A stretch of 64,000 nucleotides of DNA from JAJCYL01 sp963664285 (GTDB lineage: Bacteria > Bacteroidota > Bacteroidia > Cytophagales > Cyclobacteriaceae): positions 1-64,000 of the forward strand of contig CAXXNX010000057.1 of the NCBI GenBank assembly GCA_963664285.2. The letters are read 5' to 3'. The notes under the pieces were generated by a model. The model was not told where the DNA came from. It saw only the letters and a list, made by a program, of their open reading frames with translations, and did not search any database. Positions 63,863 to 64,000 of the stretch are shown here, one piece after another; position 1 is the stretch's first letter; each line of letters opens with the position of its first letter. The position numbers and the translations under genes were made by a program.

Positions 63863-64000
63863 GTTTAATTTCTCTATTTTAATGGCATACAACCTCTAGT
63901 ATATAGTTTCCTATATAGTATATCAATAATAAAAGTTCTATCTTAGCAGTTGGACCAAAAATAGTGAACCCTATGCCATTTGAGAGTAAAAGAGCGAAAA

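Overview
The window is AT-rich DNA from a Bacteroidota bacterium, probably a marine or host-associated member of the Cytophagales. Pointers are a type IX-secreted protein with a gliding-type C-terminal (CHU_C) domain, a Wzi-type outer-membrane protein, many lipoproteins with Bacteroidota-like signal sequences, a sulfatase together with a formylglycine-generating enzyme, and IS families common in this phylum. No 16S or marker gene is present, so the genus is not resolved.

The main character of the window is heavy insertion-sequence load and gene decay. There are seven copies of one 1.62-kb IS1380-family element (complete at 7683-9303, 10209-11829, 23652-25287, 27362-28982, 33776-35396 and 55346-56966; truncated at 28983-30416), and the end of an eighth at base 1. 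There are three identical-length IS30-family copies (30852-31961, 42397-43506, 49022-50131) plus an internal IS30 fragment at 842-1097, an ISNCY-like element (57020-59033) with a 162-bp MITE that shares its ends (3800-3961), an IS1595-like element (37839-39047) and an IS3-type tail (50132-50215). Target duplications can be read directly: TTAA for the IS1380 element, 3 bp for IS30, 6 bp for ISNCY and the MITE, 8 bp for IS1595. Removing the elements in silico rejoins several reading frames exactly: gamma-glutamyltransferase (hit twice), a LysE-type exporter, a cation/proton antiporter, a small lipoprotein and an outer-membrane barrel.

Layout. 1-4.9 kb: remnants (recombinase fragment, ATPase and TPR/PD40 fragments, HTH fragments, MITE-split barrel, small HTH gene). 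5-12.8 kb: tRNA-Pro, desaturase, ECF sigma factor, split gamma-glutamyltransferase, sterol-desaturase-like enzyme. 13-21.4 kb: intact envelope block (Wzi protein, GT-C and two GT2 enzymes, T9SS adhesin-like protein). 21.5-27.4 kb: frameshifted RlmD, LysE split by an IS, MerB-like pseudogene, TPM/YgcG remnants. 27.4-35.4 kb: IS cluster with a LemA remnant, a disrupted lipoprotein and the intact formylglycine-generating enzyme. 35.4-45.5 kb: sparse, repeat-rich DNA with an EF-hand gene, YceI, ferredoxin, split antiporter and a broken zinc-protease lipoprotein. 45.5-48.7 kb: a small island consisting of a 3' tRNA-Thr fragment, a tyrosine integrase, four 23-24 bp iterons and a gene fusing an AbiEi-like winged helix to a Fic AMPylase domain. 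50.5-55.3 kb: PhoD-like phosphatase, serine hydrolase and PQQ/heme dehydrogenase lipoproteins in one transcription direction. 59.4-63.9 kb: frameshifted molybdenum hydroxylase gene pair and a sulfatase.

Working together: the sulfatase (62.2 kb) needs a formylglycine-generating enzyme such as the one at 32.5 kb; the three 50-55 kb genes look like one periplasmic catabolic operon; the Fic island is the best candidate for a self-contained toxin/immunity system. Many non-IS genes carry single-base indels, often in homopolymers. That may be real decay or assembly error, and the sequence alone cannot decide between them.
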